DNA from: Paenibacillus castaneae
GTDB lineage: Bacteria; Bacillota; Bacilli; Paenibacillales; Paenibacillaceae
Length of the DNA: 64,000 nucleotides
Assembly: GCF_002884445.1 (NCBI RefSeq)
Contig: NZ_KZ614144.1
Location: forward strand, 2,837,551-2,901,550
Direction: 5' to 3'
The notes beneath the pieces were generated by a model, which saw only the letters and a list, made by a program, of their open reading frames with translations, was not told the origin of the DNA and made no database searches. Positions within the stretch are counted from its first letter, which is position 1; each line of letters begins with the position of its first letter. Positions 8,505-18,305 of the stretch are shown piece after piece. Position numbers and translations under genes: made by a program.

Positions 8505-8993
8505 TTACGCTACATGTAAGTGCTTAATTAATTGATCGACAAACCTCTCCAGGTATTGCTGGTCAATCTCGTCAAAACGATTGAGCACAGGACTATCAAT
8601 ATCCAGAACACCGAACAATTCGCCGTTTATTAAGATTGGAATAACGATTTCCGATAGAGATGCGGAGTCGCATGCGATATGTCCCGGGAACTCATGGACA
8701 TTTCCCACTCGGACTGTCATTTTGAGACTTGCCGCTTTCCCGCATACGCCTCGGTGGAATGGAATACGAACACATGCTGGCAAGCCTTGAAATGGCCCTA
8801 GAACAAGTTCTTCATTCCGATTCAAGTAAAATCCAACCCAATTTATATTGTCTAAAAATTGATTAAGCAATGCCGATGCATTGGATAGATTTGATATCAC
8901 ATCATCTTCGCCTTCCAGCAATGCTTGAAGCTGGCTGATCGCTAATTCATAATTTTGCTCTTGTGTTCCTTTGTATTGCTCTGGATGAAACAT
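8505..8993 (-). CDS. Free methionine-R-sulfoxide reductase (GAF domain, fRMsr/YebR type)
   Basis: A 162-residue single GAF-domain enzyme that reduces free L-methionine-(R)-sulfoxide using thioredoxin-type electrons. The three family cysteines are present: Cys74 (PACVRI), Cys84 (GVCGKA) and Cys108 (HIACDS). Their spacing (10, then 24) equals that of the Escherichia coli enzyme (84, 94, 118). NWVGFY and GVLDIDSP are further family signatures. Together with msrA at 16 kb the window encodes repair of free R and of S-form methionine sulfoxide, though the two genes are not linked in one operon. Confidence 0.93.
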   Translation of the reverse strand: MFHPEQYKGTQEQNYELAISQLQALLEGEDDVISNLSNASALLNQFLDNINWVGFYLNRNEELVLGPFQGLPACVRIPFHRGVCGKAASLKMTVRVGNVHEFPGHIACDSASLSEIVIPILINGELFGVLDIDSPVLNRFDEIDQQYLERFVDQLIKHLHVA

Positions 8994-9169
8994 AGTTACG
9001 ACTCCTTTAATAATGATTGGTGTTTAATCTGTAATTCCTTGTTATACATCATAGTTTAACATACTCAAGCTGTTTATATAATTTGTCTCACCATATCGAC
9101 ACATTAGTAGAAGGTTTATATAATTCAATACAGAGCACTTTATGAATTTAGATGGAAGGTGTGATGATA

Positions 9170-9898
9170 ATGAAAGAAAAGGTTCTCGTAGCTTATGACA
9201 AGCTTGCTAAAGATTACGAAAAACATGTCGATACCCAAAGTGGGTTTAATGCTTATTACGAACGACCAGCAATGATGAAGCTAATGCCAGAACATATGAA
9301 TCAATTGGCAGTCCTTGATGCTGGTTGTGCAGCGGGTTGGTATACTGAACAATTTATAAAACTGGGTTGTCAGGTAACGGCTGTTGATTTAAGTCCTGCA
9401 ATGGTAGATGCTTGTAAAAGACGAGTTGGCAATGGAGCAACTGTATTAACTTGTGATTTAGCTGAAACTCTTCCTTTTAAGAACGAGACATTCAACCTTA
9501 TCGTAAGCTCATTAACCCTTCACTACATAGATGATTTGGAGCCAACCTTTCGTGAATTCAATCGTATTATGAAACCAGGCGGAACCCTTATTTTTTCTGT
9601 ACATCACCCTTTTATGGACTTTAAACACTTTGAAAGGCCAGATTATTTCGCCCATGAGTTGCTGTCAGAAGTATGGAACAAAAAGGAAGCGGGACCTGTT
9701 GAAGTCACATTTTATAGGAGACCTCTTCAAGAAATTATTAACTTAACAACAGCTCAATTTACGATTGACCAAATCGTCGAGCCGCAGCAGGATATACAAT
9801 TCAAAGAAAACTCCCAATCTATAGATTGGTATCAGCGATGGTTTGATCGTCTTTCAACAAATCCACATTTTCTAATTGTGAAAGCACGTAAAGTTTAG
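9170..9898 (+). CDS. Class I SAM-dependent methyltransferase
   Basis: A 242-residue Rossmann-fold methyltransferase. Motif I (VLDAGCAAGWYTEQF), the acidic end of strand 2 (VTAVDLS), and the strand-4 region (FNLIVSSLTLHYIDDLE) are clear. They are followed by MKPGGTLIFSVHHPF, as in Methyltransf_11 small-molecule enzymes. The ATG at 9170 is chosen because GGAAGGTG (9153-9160) sits 9 bases upstream, while in-frame ATGs at 9152 and 9164 are too close to it or inside it. Substrate unknown. Confidence 0.88.
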   Translation: MKEKVLVAYDKLAKDYEKHVDTQSGFNAYYERPAMMKLMPEHMNQLAVLDAGCAAGWYTEQFIKLGCQVTAVDLSPAMVDACKRRVGNGATVLTCDLAETLPFKNETFNLIVSSLTLHYIDDLEPTFREFNRIMKPGGTLIFSVHHPFMDFKHFERPDYFAHELLSEVWNKKEAGPVEVTFYRRPLQEIINLTTAQFTIDQIVEPQQDIQFKENSQSIDWYQRWFDRLSTNPHFLIVKARKV

Positions 9899-10005
9899 GT
9901 GATCCTATTAACATTTCATTATGATTAGTTGTTGAACTTGAGATCATCATCAAAAAGTGCTAAAGTCGTAAATAATCTACATTATCATATAAATGAGGTA
10001 CATGA

Positions 10006-11160
10006 ATGTCGCAAACAGCTAAGAGAAAGACCTACTTAAACGAGCTTGAGATGCTGCGTGCATTCGGCATCATCGCCGTCATTATGATTCATGCGACATC
10101 TGCTGCAGTAGTTAGCTACGAACAGTCCAACCTTTTTTTGTTTTTTGCAGCACTCAACATCTTATCCAAATTCGCTGTACCCATTTTTATTATGATCAGC
10201 GGGTTAACGCTCTTTTACAATTACTATGATAAACCAATAGACATCAATACGATTAAAGTTTTTTACATGAAACGATTAACTAAACTGATGCTTCCATTCT
10301 TGATTTTTTCGTTAATTTATTATGCGATTGTGATTTATTACAGGCATGGGTTTTACGATATCGGACAATTTCTTTCTTATTTTCTAACTTGGGAATTCGT
10401 AAATAAATTGATTATAGGAAAAACATATACACATTTGTACTTTATTTTTATTATTATACAGTTCTATTTATTATTCCCGCTCATGTGGTATGTCTTGAGG
10501 AAGTGGGCTTCTGCGGTGAAATGGATGTTTGCCGTCGGACTTGTTATTCAGTGGCTGTATGTGCTCAATGCGAAGGAAATGGGTATTAAGTATGTTATGA
10601 GCGGTTTCCCAGCGTATAGCTTGTACTTCTGCATCGGGGCCTACATAGGAATTAACTATACTAGCCTGCTTAAATATCGGGAGCAGAAGCTTCAAGGCTA
10701 TGCAGGCATTTTGATAAATGGATCAATGTTTATTATATGGCTGGTTTCTGGTACCATAAGCGTGAATTTATTCATACAAGAAGCCCAAGGGAATATGTTG
10801 GATACTAATCTTTGGCTCATAGAGTGCATAAAAGAAATATATATTACTGCTTCTTGTTTGCTGCTGATGCAATTATCGCTCTGGATTAAGGCATCCCATT
10901 ATGAATTTTTGAAAAGAATGCTTATACATCTGGGCATTGCATCCTTTGGCATCTATTTGCTTCACCCCTTGTTTCTGAAATATTATCGAATGATGGGGGT
11001 TGAAGCAGGGTCTTCTATCTATGCTGCTTGGATGGTAGGTGGATTCTTGCTTGCACTGCTCGGTTCATGGGGCATTGTCACTTTGGCAGGGAAAGTGAAA
11101 GGCCATTGGGTATTATTCGGACCGATCTCTCATAGGCGTAAAGAAAAGCAATTAAAGTGA
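10006..11160 (+). CDS. Acyltransferase family 3 integral membrane protein
   Basis: A 384-residue polytopic membrane protein with about ten hydrophobic segments. The N-terminus (YLNELEMLRAFGIIAVIMIH) carries the conserved Arg and the catalytic-type His of the Acyl_transf_3 family at the end of the first membrane helix. FGIYLLHPLF near residue 305 is the conserved late motif. Such enzymes O-acetylate cell-wall glycopolymers, exopolysaccharides or lipids. No polysaccharide operon surrounds it, so the acceptor is unknown. A terminator follows, so it is a single-gene unit. Confidence 0.9.
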   Translation: MSQTAKRKTYLNELEMLRAFGIIAVIMIHATSAAVVSYEQSNLFLFFAALNILSKFAVPIFIMISGLTLFYNYYDKPIDINTIKVFYMKRLTKLMLPFLIFSLIYYAIVIYYRHGFYDIGQFLSYFLTWEFVNKLIIGKTYTHLYFIFIIIQFYLLFPLMWYVLRKWASAVKWMFAVGLVIQWLYVLNAKEMGIKYVMSGFPAYSLYFCIGAYIGINYTSLLKYREQKLQGYAGILINGSMFIIWLVSGTISVNLFIQEAQGNMLDTNLWLIECIKEIYITASCLLLMQLSLWIKASHYEFLKRMLIHLGIASFGIYLLHPLFLKYYRMMGVEAGSSIYAAWMVGGFLLALLGSWGIVTLAGKVKGHWVLFGPISHRRKEKQLK

Positions 11161-11177
11161 TGCAACAGTAATATATG

Positions 11178-11211
11178 GCCCTTATCTTGTTTCACAAGAT
11201 GAGGGCTTTTT
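11178..11211 (+). terminator. Rho-independent terminator
   Basis: A 12-bp stem (GCCCTTATCTTG with CAAGATGAGGGC, TTTCA loop) followed by TTTTT, just after the acyltransferase gene. Confidence 0.9.
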
Positions 11212-11433
11212 GACGTTTCTCCTATGAATATAGATTTTGCAGAACTCCTATTGGAAACAATCTTTTTTCGGAAAACAACAAAAAATACCTGTTATTTATA
11301 AATACATCGGGTAGGGGGACATGTATGCTTTGTTTAATAGCGCTTTCATGTCGAAAAAGAAGGGAGATTTAGTCATTCGTTGAAGAACGCAAATCGAGTA
11401 CATATTCAGAAATAAAGAAAAGGAGAATATGAA

Positions 11434-14400
11434 ATGAGAATAGCCCAAAGGCTTGTGCATCTACTTATCTTTTCAATGCTTATCTCCATCATTCTTCCGT
11501 ATAACCTATCCATTAGTCAAGCAGCAGATTCCATATCCAATGGAACGAATTATGGATTAAAAGGCGAATATTATAAAAACTCCGGACCAAGCGAATATAG
11601 GTTTGAAGATTTGATGTCGACGGTGATTGATCCGGATATTAATTTTAGTTCATTGGAAGGAACATTCATGACTCTGGTCGGCCAGAACGATCATGTAAAT
11701 GTGAGATGGACAGGACAGATCACTGCGCCATTTTCTGAAAACTACACGTTCTGGATGATTGGGGATAATGGTTTCAGACTATGGATAGATAATAAGCTTG
11801 TTATTGACCATTGGGTCGATGATTGGGATAAGGAACAAACGAGCAGTCCGATTCCAATGGCAGCAGGTCAGAAATATGATATAAAAATTGAATATTTCGA
11901 GAATGATGGCGGATCTAACTTATTCTTGCGTTGGGGAAGCCAAAGTGTGTCTAAGCAAATCGTACCTGCTTTAGCCTTTACATTGCCTGTTGGCTTTGAA
12001 AATAATGGACCGATATCGGGTTCGGTTTTTTCTGACGGGCTGCATGCAGAATTTAGCTTCTCGGAGGCTTTAGCGGAGCTTGGCAGCAACGCAAGGGAGC
12101 AGCTCTCTGTTAATGTGTTAGGGAAGGATTGGCCGCTCAAATCAGCAGCTTTAAAGCAAGACGATCCTAAAACGATCCAAATTGAATTCGATTATCCGAT
12201 GTATTCACAAGATGCTCCAATGGCAAATGTACGTTATTCTGGCGGCGGGGCACTTGTATATGCTGAAAGTAGTCAGGCAGTAAAGGATTTCTATCTAGCA
12301 ATAAGAAATGATTCTACCTATCAAATAGAAACTCCTTGGGCAAGCCATGTTGATGTGAACAATCCTCTGCCGGAATACCCAAGACCACAGATGGTTCGTG
12401 ATCAGTGGCTGAATCTAAATGGGAAATGGGAGTTCCAGCCCGCGAAAGAGGGAGATGTACTTCCAACAGGGCAGAAGCTTAGCGAGAACATCATTGTACC
12501 ATTTGCAGTAGAATCCAAGCTCTCAGGCATTTCGCGCCAAGAACAGTTAATGTGGTACAAGCGCAATTTCACAGTTCCGCAAAATTGGGACGGACAACGT
12601 GTGAAATTGAATTTTGGGGCAGTTGATTATGAAGCGAATGTGTATGTGAACGGAACGAAGATTGGCAGTCATAAGGGCGGATTCACTTCATTCAGCTTTG
12701 ATGTAACGGATCAGTTGAAGCCTGGTGAGAATGAATTGATCGTTCATGTACTCGATTATACCGATACCAAAGGGGATCAAATCAAAGGGAAACAAACGGT
12801 CGTTCAGCCAGGCGGCATTTGGTATACTTCGGTCTCTGGAATATGGCAGACTGTATGGCTAGAGCCTGTCGCGAACGCAAGTATTGAACGGATGGATATG
12901 GTGCCGGATATTTGGAACGGACAATTGAAGCTATCAGTGGATACTGTGAATGGAGCAGGCAAGACAGTAGAAGCGGTGGCTCTAAAAGATGGCGTTGAAG
13001 TCGGTCGCATTAGCGGTGGCGCCAATGAACAATTGCTGCTTCCGGTACCGGATGCAAGATGGTGGACACCGGATGATCCGTTCCTCTACGATTTGAAAGT
13101 ATTATTGAAAGATGGCGGAACGATCGTCGACCAAATTGACAGTTACTTCGGTATGAGGGAAGTCAAACTAGGAAAAGTGGATGGAATCCAGCGTCCTCTG
13201 CTGAATGGGAAATTCGTATTTCAGATGGGAACATTGGATCAGGGCTACTGGCCGGATGGGCTTTATACAGCGCCAACGGATGATGCGCTGAAATATGATA
13301 TTGAAGCTGAGAAGCGAATGGATATGAACATGATCCGCAAACATATTAAGATCGAGCCAGCCCGCTGGTATTATTGGGCTGACAAACTAGGTCTTCTCGT
13401 ATGGCAGGACATGCCGAGCGGAACCAGCAGAGAGGTTTCGGCCCAACCGCAATTTTACAAAGAATTCGATGAGATGATAAAACAATTACAGAATTTCCCG
13501 TCTATAATCGTATATATTGTGTTCAATGAAGGTTGGGGTCAATTCGACAACGGCGGGAAATATACGAGGGAAGCTATCGCATATGCGCTAAAAGCAGATC
13601 CGACTCGTCTTATTAATGGGGTCACAGGGTGGTATGATGCGGGAGGTGGAGAAAATGAATCTAAAGCGGGTCATTTCTTGGATTGGCATAAGTATCCTGC
13701 ACCGGATGCGCCTACACCTACGGAATATCGGGCAGCAACGCTTGGTGAATATGGGGGCTTAGGCCTACGTGTGCCTGGCCATGAATTCAGCCCTTTGATC
13801 GTTTACTCTGAATTATTAATGAACAATAAGGAAGAGTTAACGGACAAGTATATCAGCTATATTAACACGGTTAAAAGATTGAAAGATAAGTCCGGACTCA
13901 GTGCAGCGGTATACACACAAATCTCGGATGTGGAGTATGAGATAAATGGGTTGTTAAGCTATGACCGCAAAGTGGAGAAGGTTGACTTCGCTCGCGTTGC
14001 CGAAGCGCATAGGGAATTAATCGGGAATAGCAATAAATCCGATTTGATGAATAGCATTCAAGCTGCGAAGCAAATTCATGACAAAGCAGCAGTAGGTGAT
14101 GGACCAGGACAGTATAAGCAGCAAGTTATTAATGATTTCTCGGCTGCAATCGCAAATGCTCAAGCTATTTATGATAACACTCAGACTACCACGGATGGAA
14201 TTAAGGATGCAATAGCTGCATTGAATACCGCCGTGAAGCAATTCCGTGCCCGAATCAACAATCCTCTGCCTTTCATTGAGAAGTTTGACGATTTGAAAGC
14301 TGAAGGCTGGACGACTTATGGTGGTGAGTGGAATGCTGCCAGCGGTGCGTACACTGTGCTTAACGGCGAAGGCTTCAAAGCAGTTGCCAATGATACCAAT

Positions 14401-15399
14401 TTCCAAAATTTTATTTACGAAACGGATATTTCAATGAGTGCTAGTCTCGATTTAGCCAATGCTGGCGTTATATTTAGAGTGAATAATCCGACAGTTGGAA
14501 GTGATAATCTGCAAGGCTATTATGCAGGCATTACGCTCTCTGGGCGAGTCCAGCTGGGCAGGATGGATAATAATTGGACGGAAATAGGGAATAAAGCTGC
14601 CCCTTCTATTACAGTAGATACCGTATATCGGTTGAAAGTAGTTGCAAATGGTCCGAACATTGATGTTTATGTCAATGACACTCTTGTGGTGAGCGCTGTA
14701 GATCGTACATTTACGGAAGGTGCAATCGGACTTCGCACATACAAGGCAAATGCAACATTTGATAATATTATTGTGACAGAAATGGAAGATGAGGTGACGC
14801 CAACCGAGAGCAGCATGACTTTGGAAGGCGCTAGCCTTGTCCAAGCAGGCTCGACATTTACTGTAAAACTAGGTGTGTCTAATACAGCCAATGCTGTGAT
14901 TGCTTCTGATATTACGTTGAACTATAATGTAGATTTGTTCGAGCTTCAGGAAGTAAGCGCTGCTGCGGTTGGAATAGAAGTTGTAAAATATGTTGATGAC
15001 GGCAAGGGTAGTATTCGCATAGTGCTTGCGAATGTGGATAAAGAGCATCCAATCGAGCAATCGTTACATCTAGTTAATATCGTATTTAAAGCGAAAGGAT
15101 CTGCTAACTCTTCAGGTGAAATCTCAGTGAATAAGGCGGTGTTGGCGGATGGGGAAGGCAACGAAACGGAAGCTGCTGCCGCTGCACTTCTTGTGAGGAT
15201 TGAGGGCAGCGGCACAGATGGGGACCTGAACCATGATGGTAAAATCTCAGTTGGTGATTTAGCCATTGTTGCCAGCCATTATGGCAAGGACAGCAGCAGC
15301 CCGGACTGGAACGTTGCAAGGGCTGCCGACTTGAATGGCGATAATAAGATTGATATTGAAGATCTTGTTAGAATGGCTCAGAAGATTTTGAATTCATAA
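11434..15399 (+). CDS. Secreted multidomain glycoside hydrolase family 2 (PA14, GH2, FIVAR, LamG-like, cohesin, dockerin)
   Basis: A 1321-residue exported enzyme. An N-terminal signal peptide ends near Ala30/31. Domains in order: PA14 carbohydrate-binding (about 40-185, opening GLKGEYYKNSG); GH2 sugar-binding and Ig-like domains (about 310-580, NLNGKWEFQP, WYKRNF, GGIWYTSVSGIWQTVWLEP); and a GH2 TIM barrel with acid/base Glu699 in VFNEGWGQF and probable nucleophile Glu772 in LGEYGGLG. A FIVAR-like helical repeat (about 865-945) and a laminin-G/CBM66-like domain (about 945-1110) follow. The protein ends with a cohesin-like domain (about 1125-1255) and a dockerin-type pair of calcium loops (DLNHDGKISVGD, DLNGDNKIDIED). 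It likely acts on plant or microbial beta-galactosides, mannosides or glucuronides; the specificity is not readable. Confidence 0.92.
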   Translation: MRIAQRLVHLLIFSMLISIILPYNLSISQAADSISNGTNYGLKGEYYKNSGPSEYRFEDLMSTVIDPDINFSSLEGTFMTLVGQNDHVNVRWTGQITAPFSENYTFWMIGDNGFRLWIDNKLVIDHWVDDWDKEQTSSPIPMAAGQKYDIKIEYFENDGGSNLFLRWGSQSVSKQIVPALAFTLPVGFENNGPISGSVFSDGLHAEFSFSEALAELGSNAREQLSVNVLGKDWPLKSAALKQDDPKTIQIEFDYPMYSQDAPMANVRYSGGGALVYAESSQAVKDFYLAIRNDSTYQIETPWASHVDVNNPLPEYPRPQMVRDQWLNLNGKWEFQPAKEGDVLPTGQKLSENIIVPFAVESKLSGISRQEQLMWYKRNFTVPQNWDGQRVKLNFGAVDYEANVYVNGTKIGSHKGGFTSFSFDVTDQLKPGENELIVHVLDYTDTKGDQIKGKQTVVQPGGIWYTSVSGIWQTVWLEPVANASIERMDMVPDIWNGQLKLSVDTVNGAGKTVEAVALKDGVEVGRISGGANEQLLLPVPDARWWTPDDPFLYDLKVLLKDGGTIVDQIDSYFGMREVKLGKVDGIQRPLLNGKFVFQMGTLDQGYWPDGLYTAPTDDALKYDIEAEKRMDMNMIRKHIKIEPARWYYWADKLGLLVWQDMPSGTSREVSAQPQFYKEFDEMIKQLQNFPSIIVYIVFNEGWGQFDNGGKYTREAIAYALKADPTRLINGVTGWYDAGGGENESKAGHFLDWHKYPAPDAPTPTEYRAATLGEYGGLGLRVPGHEFSPLIVYSELLMNNKEELTDKYISYINTVKRLKDKSGLSAAVYTQISDVEYEINGLLSYDRKVEKVDFARVAEAHRELIGNSNKSDLMNSIQAAKQIHDKAAVGDGPGQYKQQVINDFSAAIANAQAIYDNTQTTTDGIKDAIAALNTAVKQFRARINNPLPFIEKFDDLKAEGWTTYGGEWNAASGAYTVLNGEGFKAVANDTNFQNFIYETDISMSASLDLANAGVIFRVNNPTVGSDNLQGYYAGITLSGRVQLGRMDNNWTEIGNKAAPSITVDTVYRLKVVANGPNIDVYVNDTLVVSAVDRTFTEGAIGLRTYKANATFDNIIVTEMEDEVTPTESSMTLEGASLVQAGSTFTVKLGVSNTANAVIASDITLNYNVDLFELQEVSAAAVGIEVVKYVDDGKGSIRIVLANVDKEHPIEQSLHLVNIVFKAKGSANSSGEISVNKAVLADGEGNETEAAAAALLVRIEGSGTDGDLNHDGKISVGDLAIVASHYGKDSSSPDWNVARAADLNGDNKIDIEDLVRMAQKILNS

Positions 15400-15413
15400 G
15401 TAACCAACCTTCT

Positions 15414-15451
15414 AAAAACCTTGATTGGCTCTAAGCCTTTCAAGGTTTTTT
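15414..15451 (+). terminator. Rho-independent terminator
   Basis: AAAAACCTTG (15414-15423) pairs with CAAGGTTTTT (15441-15450) with a T-run, right after the GH2 gene. Confidence 0.85.
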
Positions 15452-15560
15452 GGGGCTGGAGAATAATCATGAAAGAAAACACAGCCTGATAGGGTAGTGT
15501 CTATAGCTGAATCTACATGATTAGTTTGGACAATTGGATGATAGCAGCGCACGCAATCGT

Positions 15561-15893
15561 TTAGCTTCTTTGCAATATAATAAAGCTGGCAGACGATAAA
15601 TGCTTATGTTTTTGTTCAATAGTTCTCTCGATTCTATAATCGGTATAGGCTTCTAGATGCTGTATTATATCACGCTCACGAATAGTCGGTACGATGTCGG
15701 GTTCATCGGAGCCCGTAATTCGCGTATATAAGATGACATAATCGGCCTTGCACGAAAAAATATCATCCAACGTTTTACGGAAATCGTTATTATCGGTAAT
15801 ATGATACAGAACATCGAGGCAGACGACGAGCTCGTAATTTATGGAACATAATTTTTGTTTATATCGTCTTAATTTTGAGGCGATGCTTAATGG
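15561..15893 (-). pseudogene. 5'-truncated class I methyltransferase relic
   Basis: Reading the minus strand, a frame open from about 15893 encodes peptides typical of the middle and end of a small methyltransferase: YELVVCLDVLYHITDNNDF, then DDIFSCKADYVILYTRI and HLSSASFIIL at the end. LCLDVLYH corresponds to strand 4 of the fold. The SAM-binding motif I and everything N-terminal to it are missing, an in-frame stop lies immediately upstream, and the only possible initiation codon is an internal TTG at 15770. I read this as the 3' remnant of a deleted gene. Confidence 0.65.
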
Positions 15894-16075
15894 GGGATGA
15901 GGTTATAAAAATGAGGATAGATGTGGAAACTGAATGAAGTAACATCAATTAATTAAATATAAAACACAGACCGTTATTTTACCGAAACCTTTTTTTGATC
16001 ATAATAAGGGCGGAGTATCAATCGAGAATCGATTTCCGCCCCTGAACCATTTAGCAGAAGTTATAATCCAATATA

Positions 16076-16594
16076 TTACTTCCAGTATTTTTCAATTATT
16101 TCATCGCGACCTGAATATATTCGTGATTCTTTATAAAATTTCGGATTTTTGCGGTGATAATTCTGATGGTATTCCTCTGCTGGATAAAAAACGGCTGCTT
16201 CCTCAATCCCAGTTACAATTGGCTTGTCAAAGCGGCCGCTCTTTTCTAGCTCTTCTTTGGATTTAATAGCAAGCTGGCGTTGCTCTTCATTATGATATAA
16301 TATGGCAGCACGGTACTGACTTTTGCGATCATTGCCTTGTCCTTCAGCATCTGTAGGATCAATCTGCGGCCAGTATAGCTCAAGCAGCTTCTCATATGGG
16401 AAGATGTCTGGATCAAAAGTAATTTGAACCACTTCCAAATGCCCTGTTTCTCCAGTCAATACCTGTTCATAAGTAGGGTTCTCTAGCGTTCCGCCCATAT
16501 AACCAGACAGTATGCCATGTATGCCTGGCTGTTCTTCAAAAGGACTTACCATGCACCAGAAACAGCCGCCGGCAAACGTTGCTTTTTGTATCAT
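16076..16594 (-). CDS. msrA: Peptide-methionine (S)-S-oxide reductase MsrA
   Basis: A 172-residue enzyme that repairs methionine-(S)-sulfoxide in proteins and free methionine. The GGCFWC motif near the N-terminus supplies the catalytic Cys11 and a second cysteine, Cys14. No further cysteine is seen at the C-terminus, so recycling must use Cys14 or an external thiol. The family segments GYMGG, YEQVLTGETGHLEVVQ and AEEYHQNYHRKNP are intact. No msrB is fused or adjacent. A GGGGAAAG site precedes the ATG. Confidence 0.96.
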   Translation of the reverse strand: MIQKATFAGGCFWCMVSPFEEQPGIHGILSGYMGGTLENPTYEQVLTGETGHLEVVQITFDPDIFPYEKLLELYWPQIDPTDAEGQGNDRKSQYRAAILYHNEEQRQLAIKSKEELEKSGRFDKPIVTGIEEAAVFYPAEEYHQNYHRKNPKFYKESRIYSGRDEIIEKYWK

Positions 16595-16699
16595 ATGCTT
16601 TCCCCATTTCCTTGACTCATTAATTAAGTAATTGTGTAAGCATTAATTATAAATACCATTATTCTAGAAGTCTACTACTAATCTAAAGGGAGTGCTTGT

Positions 16700-17059
16700 A
16701 TGGTTGATAATGTGAGTGGAATAAAAACGGCTATGGGAATCCAAATGCTTGAGCAGGTGCGTTTGAAAGTCAAGGATTTGCCCGAGGTGATAGAATTGAT
16801 TGATGGGCACGGGCATACGACGTTCAAAGTAAAAGACAAATCATTTATTATGATGAGCGATTATGGAATTACCTTTAAATCAGATCTGGAAAATCAAGAA
16901 ATTCTTTTGCAGCAGGAGCAATTCTTCAAGCCAGCCTATATTGGTCATCGCGGTTGGGTGTCTATTCACAATCCTAAAGACTGGGATGAGATGGGAGTTC
17001 TGCTTAAAGAAGCTTATATGCGTGCTGCTCCCAAACGTCTATTAAAGCTATTTATGTAG
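16700..17059 (+). CDS. MmcQ/YjbR-family protein
   Basis: A 119-residue protein with a GGGAG site. The FKVKDKSFIMMSDYGITFKS strand pair and the later IGHRGWVSI and LKEAYMRAAPKRL match the MmcQ/YjbR (CyaY-like) fold, whose members have been proposed to bind DNA. It is followed after 11 bases by a DUF6157 gene with its own GGAGGG site, suggesting a two-gene operon. Biological role unknown. Confidence 0.82.
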   Translation: MVDNVSGIKTAMGIQMLEQVRLKVKDLPEVIELIDGHGHTTFKVKDKSFIMMSDYGITFKSDLENQEILLQQEQFFKPAYIGHRGWVSIHNPKDWDEMGVLLKEAYMRAAPKRLLKLFM

Positions 17060-17070
17060 GAGGGATTTCT

Positions 17071-17496
17071 ATGAATTGGAATTACTATAATACATTCATT
17101 ACCGTATCTGCGGATTGCCCGGTGGAATTCGGAGTGGTGCCGCCAGACAAGAAGAGCGGAAGAACAAAGCCGAGTTTAGAATATGAGCTGGCAGCAGGCC
17201 AGCCTTACCGCTATACACAGGAAGAGCTGATGTACGAGGTGCATATTCGGCATAAAGGAATATCACCAGAGGAAATAGCAGAGCGGGGAGAGGATATTCG
17301 GGCTGCCTTTTTCTCAAAGCCGCAGGCTTGCCTTCGGGCTTCTATGCTGCCGAAAAAATATGGTTGGGGCATTCATTTCAACGAAGCAGGCAAGCTTGCG
17401 CTCATACCAATGGAGTCTGCACAGTATCAACAATTTGCAGACGGGGTGCAGAGTAGTCTGAAGGTGCTAGCAGGAATGCGAAGCAGCAGATCATAA
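17071..17496 (+). CDS. DUF6157-family protein
   Basis: A 141-residue soluble protein opening with NYYNTFITVSADCPVEFGVV and continuing with YELAAGQPYRYTQEELMYEVH. This is the layout I associate with the DUF6157 family, whose function is not established. Conserved features include SKPQACLRASMLPKKYGWGI, a basic and aromatic loop. Cotranscription with the YjbR-like gene upstream is likely from the 11-base gap. Confidence 0.7.
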   Translation: MNWNYYNTFITVSADCPVEFGVVPPDKKSGRTKPSLEYELAAGQPYRYTQEELMYEVHIRHKGISPEEIAERGEDIRAAFFSKPQACLRASMLPKKYGWGIHFNEAGKLALIPMESAQYQQFADGVQSSLKVLAGMRSSRS

Positions 17497-17534
17497 CAAA
17501 AACGCGAAGTAGATGAATGCAGGATCAGTATTCC

Positions 17535-18224
17535 CTATTCATATCGTAAGCCATTAGATAGCTCATCCAAGCGCTCCCAATCCATAACAATTATTTGTTT
17601 CATTTCTTTGTTGATTATTTTCATATCTGCAAGCTTATGAATGACGCGATATAAATGGCGCGGCGTAGTGCCAATAAGGGAAGCAATCTCATGACTATGC
17701 GGAGTCTGAATTTCTTTTCCAAACTCATTCTGAGATCGAGTCGTTAGTATATAACTTGCAAAACGTTCCTCTACTGAGGCTAATAAATTAATTCGTGATG
17801 CAGTCGTGCAGGTTTGGAGCTTATAAGAAAGATGTTTCAATAGCTCATTCAAAAATTTGTGATTTTCCATTAGCTCCGCTTCAACCGTTTGTTTGTTAAT
17901 AAACAGGAAAGACGTTTGCTCAGTAGCTTCAACCTGGGACTGTACGACAACTTTTTGCAAAAGCTCAACATCCCCAAAGACAGCTAAAGGATGACAAAAG
18001 CGTAAAAGCAACTGTTTGCCTGTGTTTATACTGGATGATACCTTAGCTCGACCCTCAACTTGGAAATAAAGTCCATCTATTTCATCCCCCTCTTTTAATA
18101 TGACCTCATTGCGCTCATAAACTCGAAGTTGTATAGGAAGAAATGAAGACTCGGAAAATAGCTGCTTAAGATTAAATTGGGACATATATCGTTGTATGAT
18201 AGATTGTTCTTGAATGGTTTTCAT
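17535..18224 (-). CDS. Crp/Fnr-family transcriptional regulator (YeiL-like)
   Basis: A 229-residue protein with an N-terminal cyclic-nucleotide-binding-type beta roll (VILKEGDEIDGLYFQVEGRA, then LAVFGDVELLQ) and a C-terminal winged helix (SHEIASLIGTTPRHLYRVIHKL). There is no N-terminal Cys cluster, so it is not an Fnr-type Fe-S sensor; two isolated Cys occur (FCHP, QTCTTA). The overall order resembles YeiL-type regulators. It is divergent from a HAD phosphatase gene, and a small inverted repeat (GGACA-TC-TGTCC, 18241-18252) lies between them, a possible operator. Confidence 0.88.
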   Translation of the reverse strand: MKTIQEQSIIQRYMSQFNLKQLFSESSFLPIQLRVYERNEVILKEGDEIDGLYFQVEGRAKVSSSINTGKQLLLRFCHPLAVFGDVELLQKVVVQSQVEATEQTSFLFINKQTVEAELMENHKFLNELLKHLSYKLQTCTTASRINLLASVEERFASYILTTRSQNEFGKEIQTPHSHEIASLIGTTPRHLYRVIHKLADMKIINKEMKQIIVMDWERLDELSNGLRYE

Positions 18225-18305
18225 CGTTTTCTCCTTTTTCGGACATCTGTCCTTTTCATTATAAAGGAAACTGTTACGATAAAGATAAAGGAGGGGGCAA
18301 ACAGG

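Noticed and set aside
14017-14844. Several minus-strand frames of 120-130 codons inside the GH2 gene
   Set aside because: They lie in FIVAR and LamG-like coding sequence, carry no motifs and have no ribosome sites.
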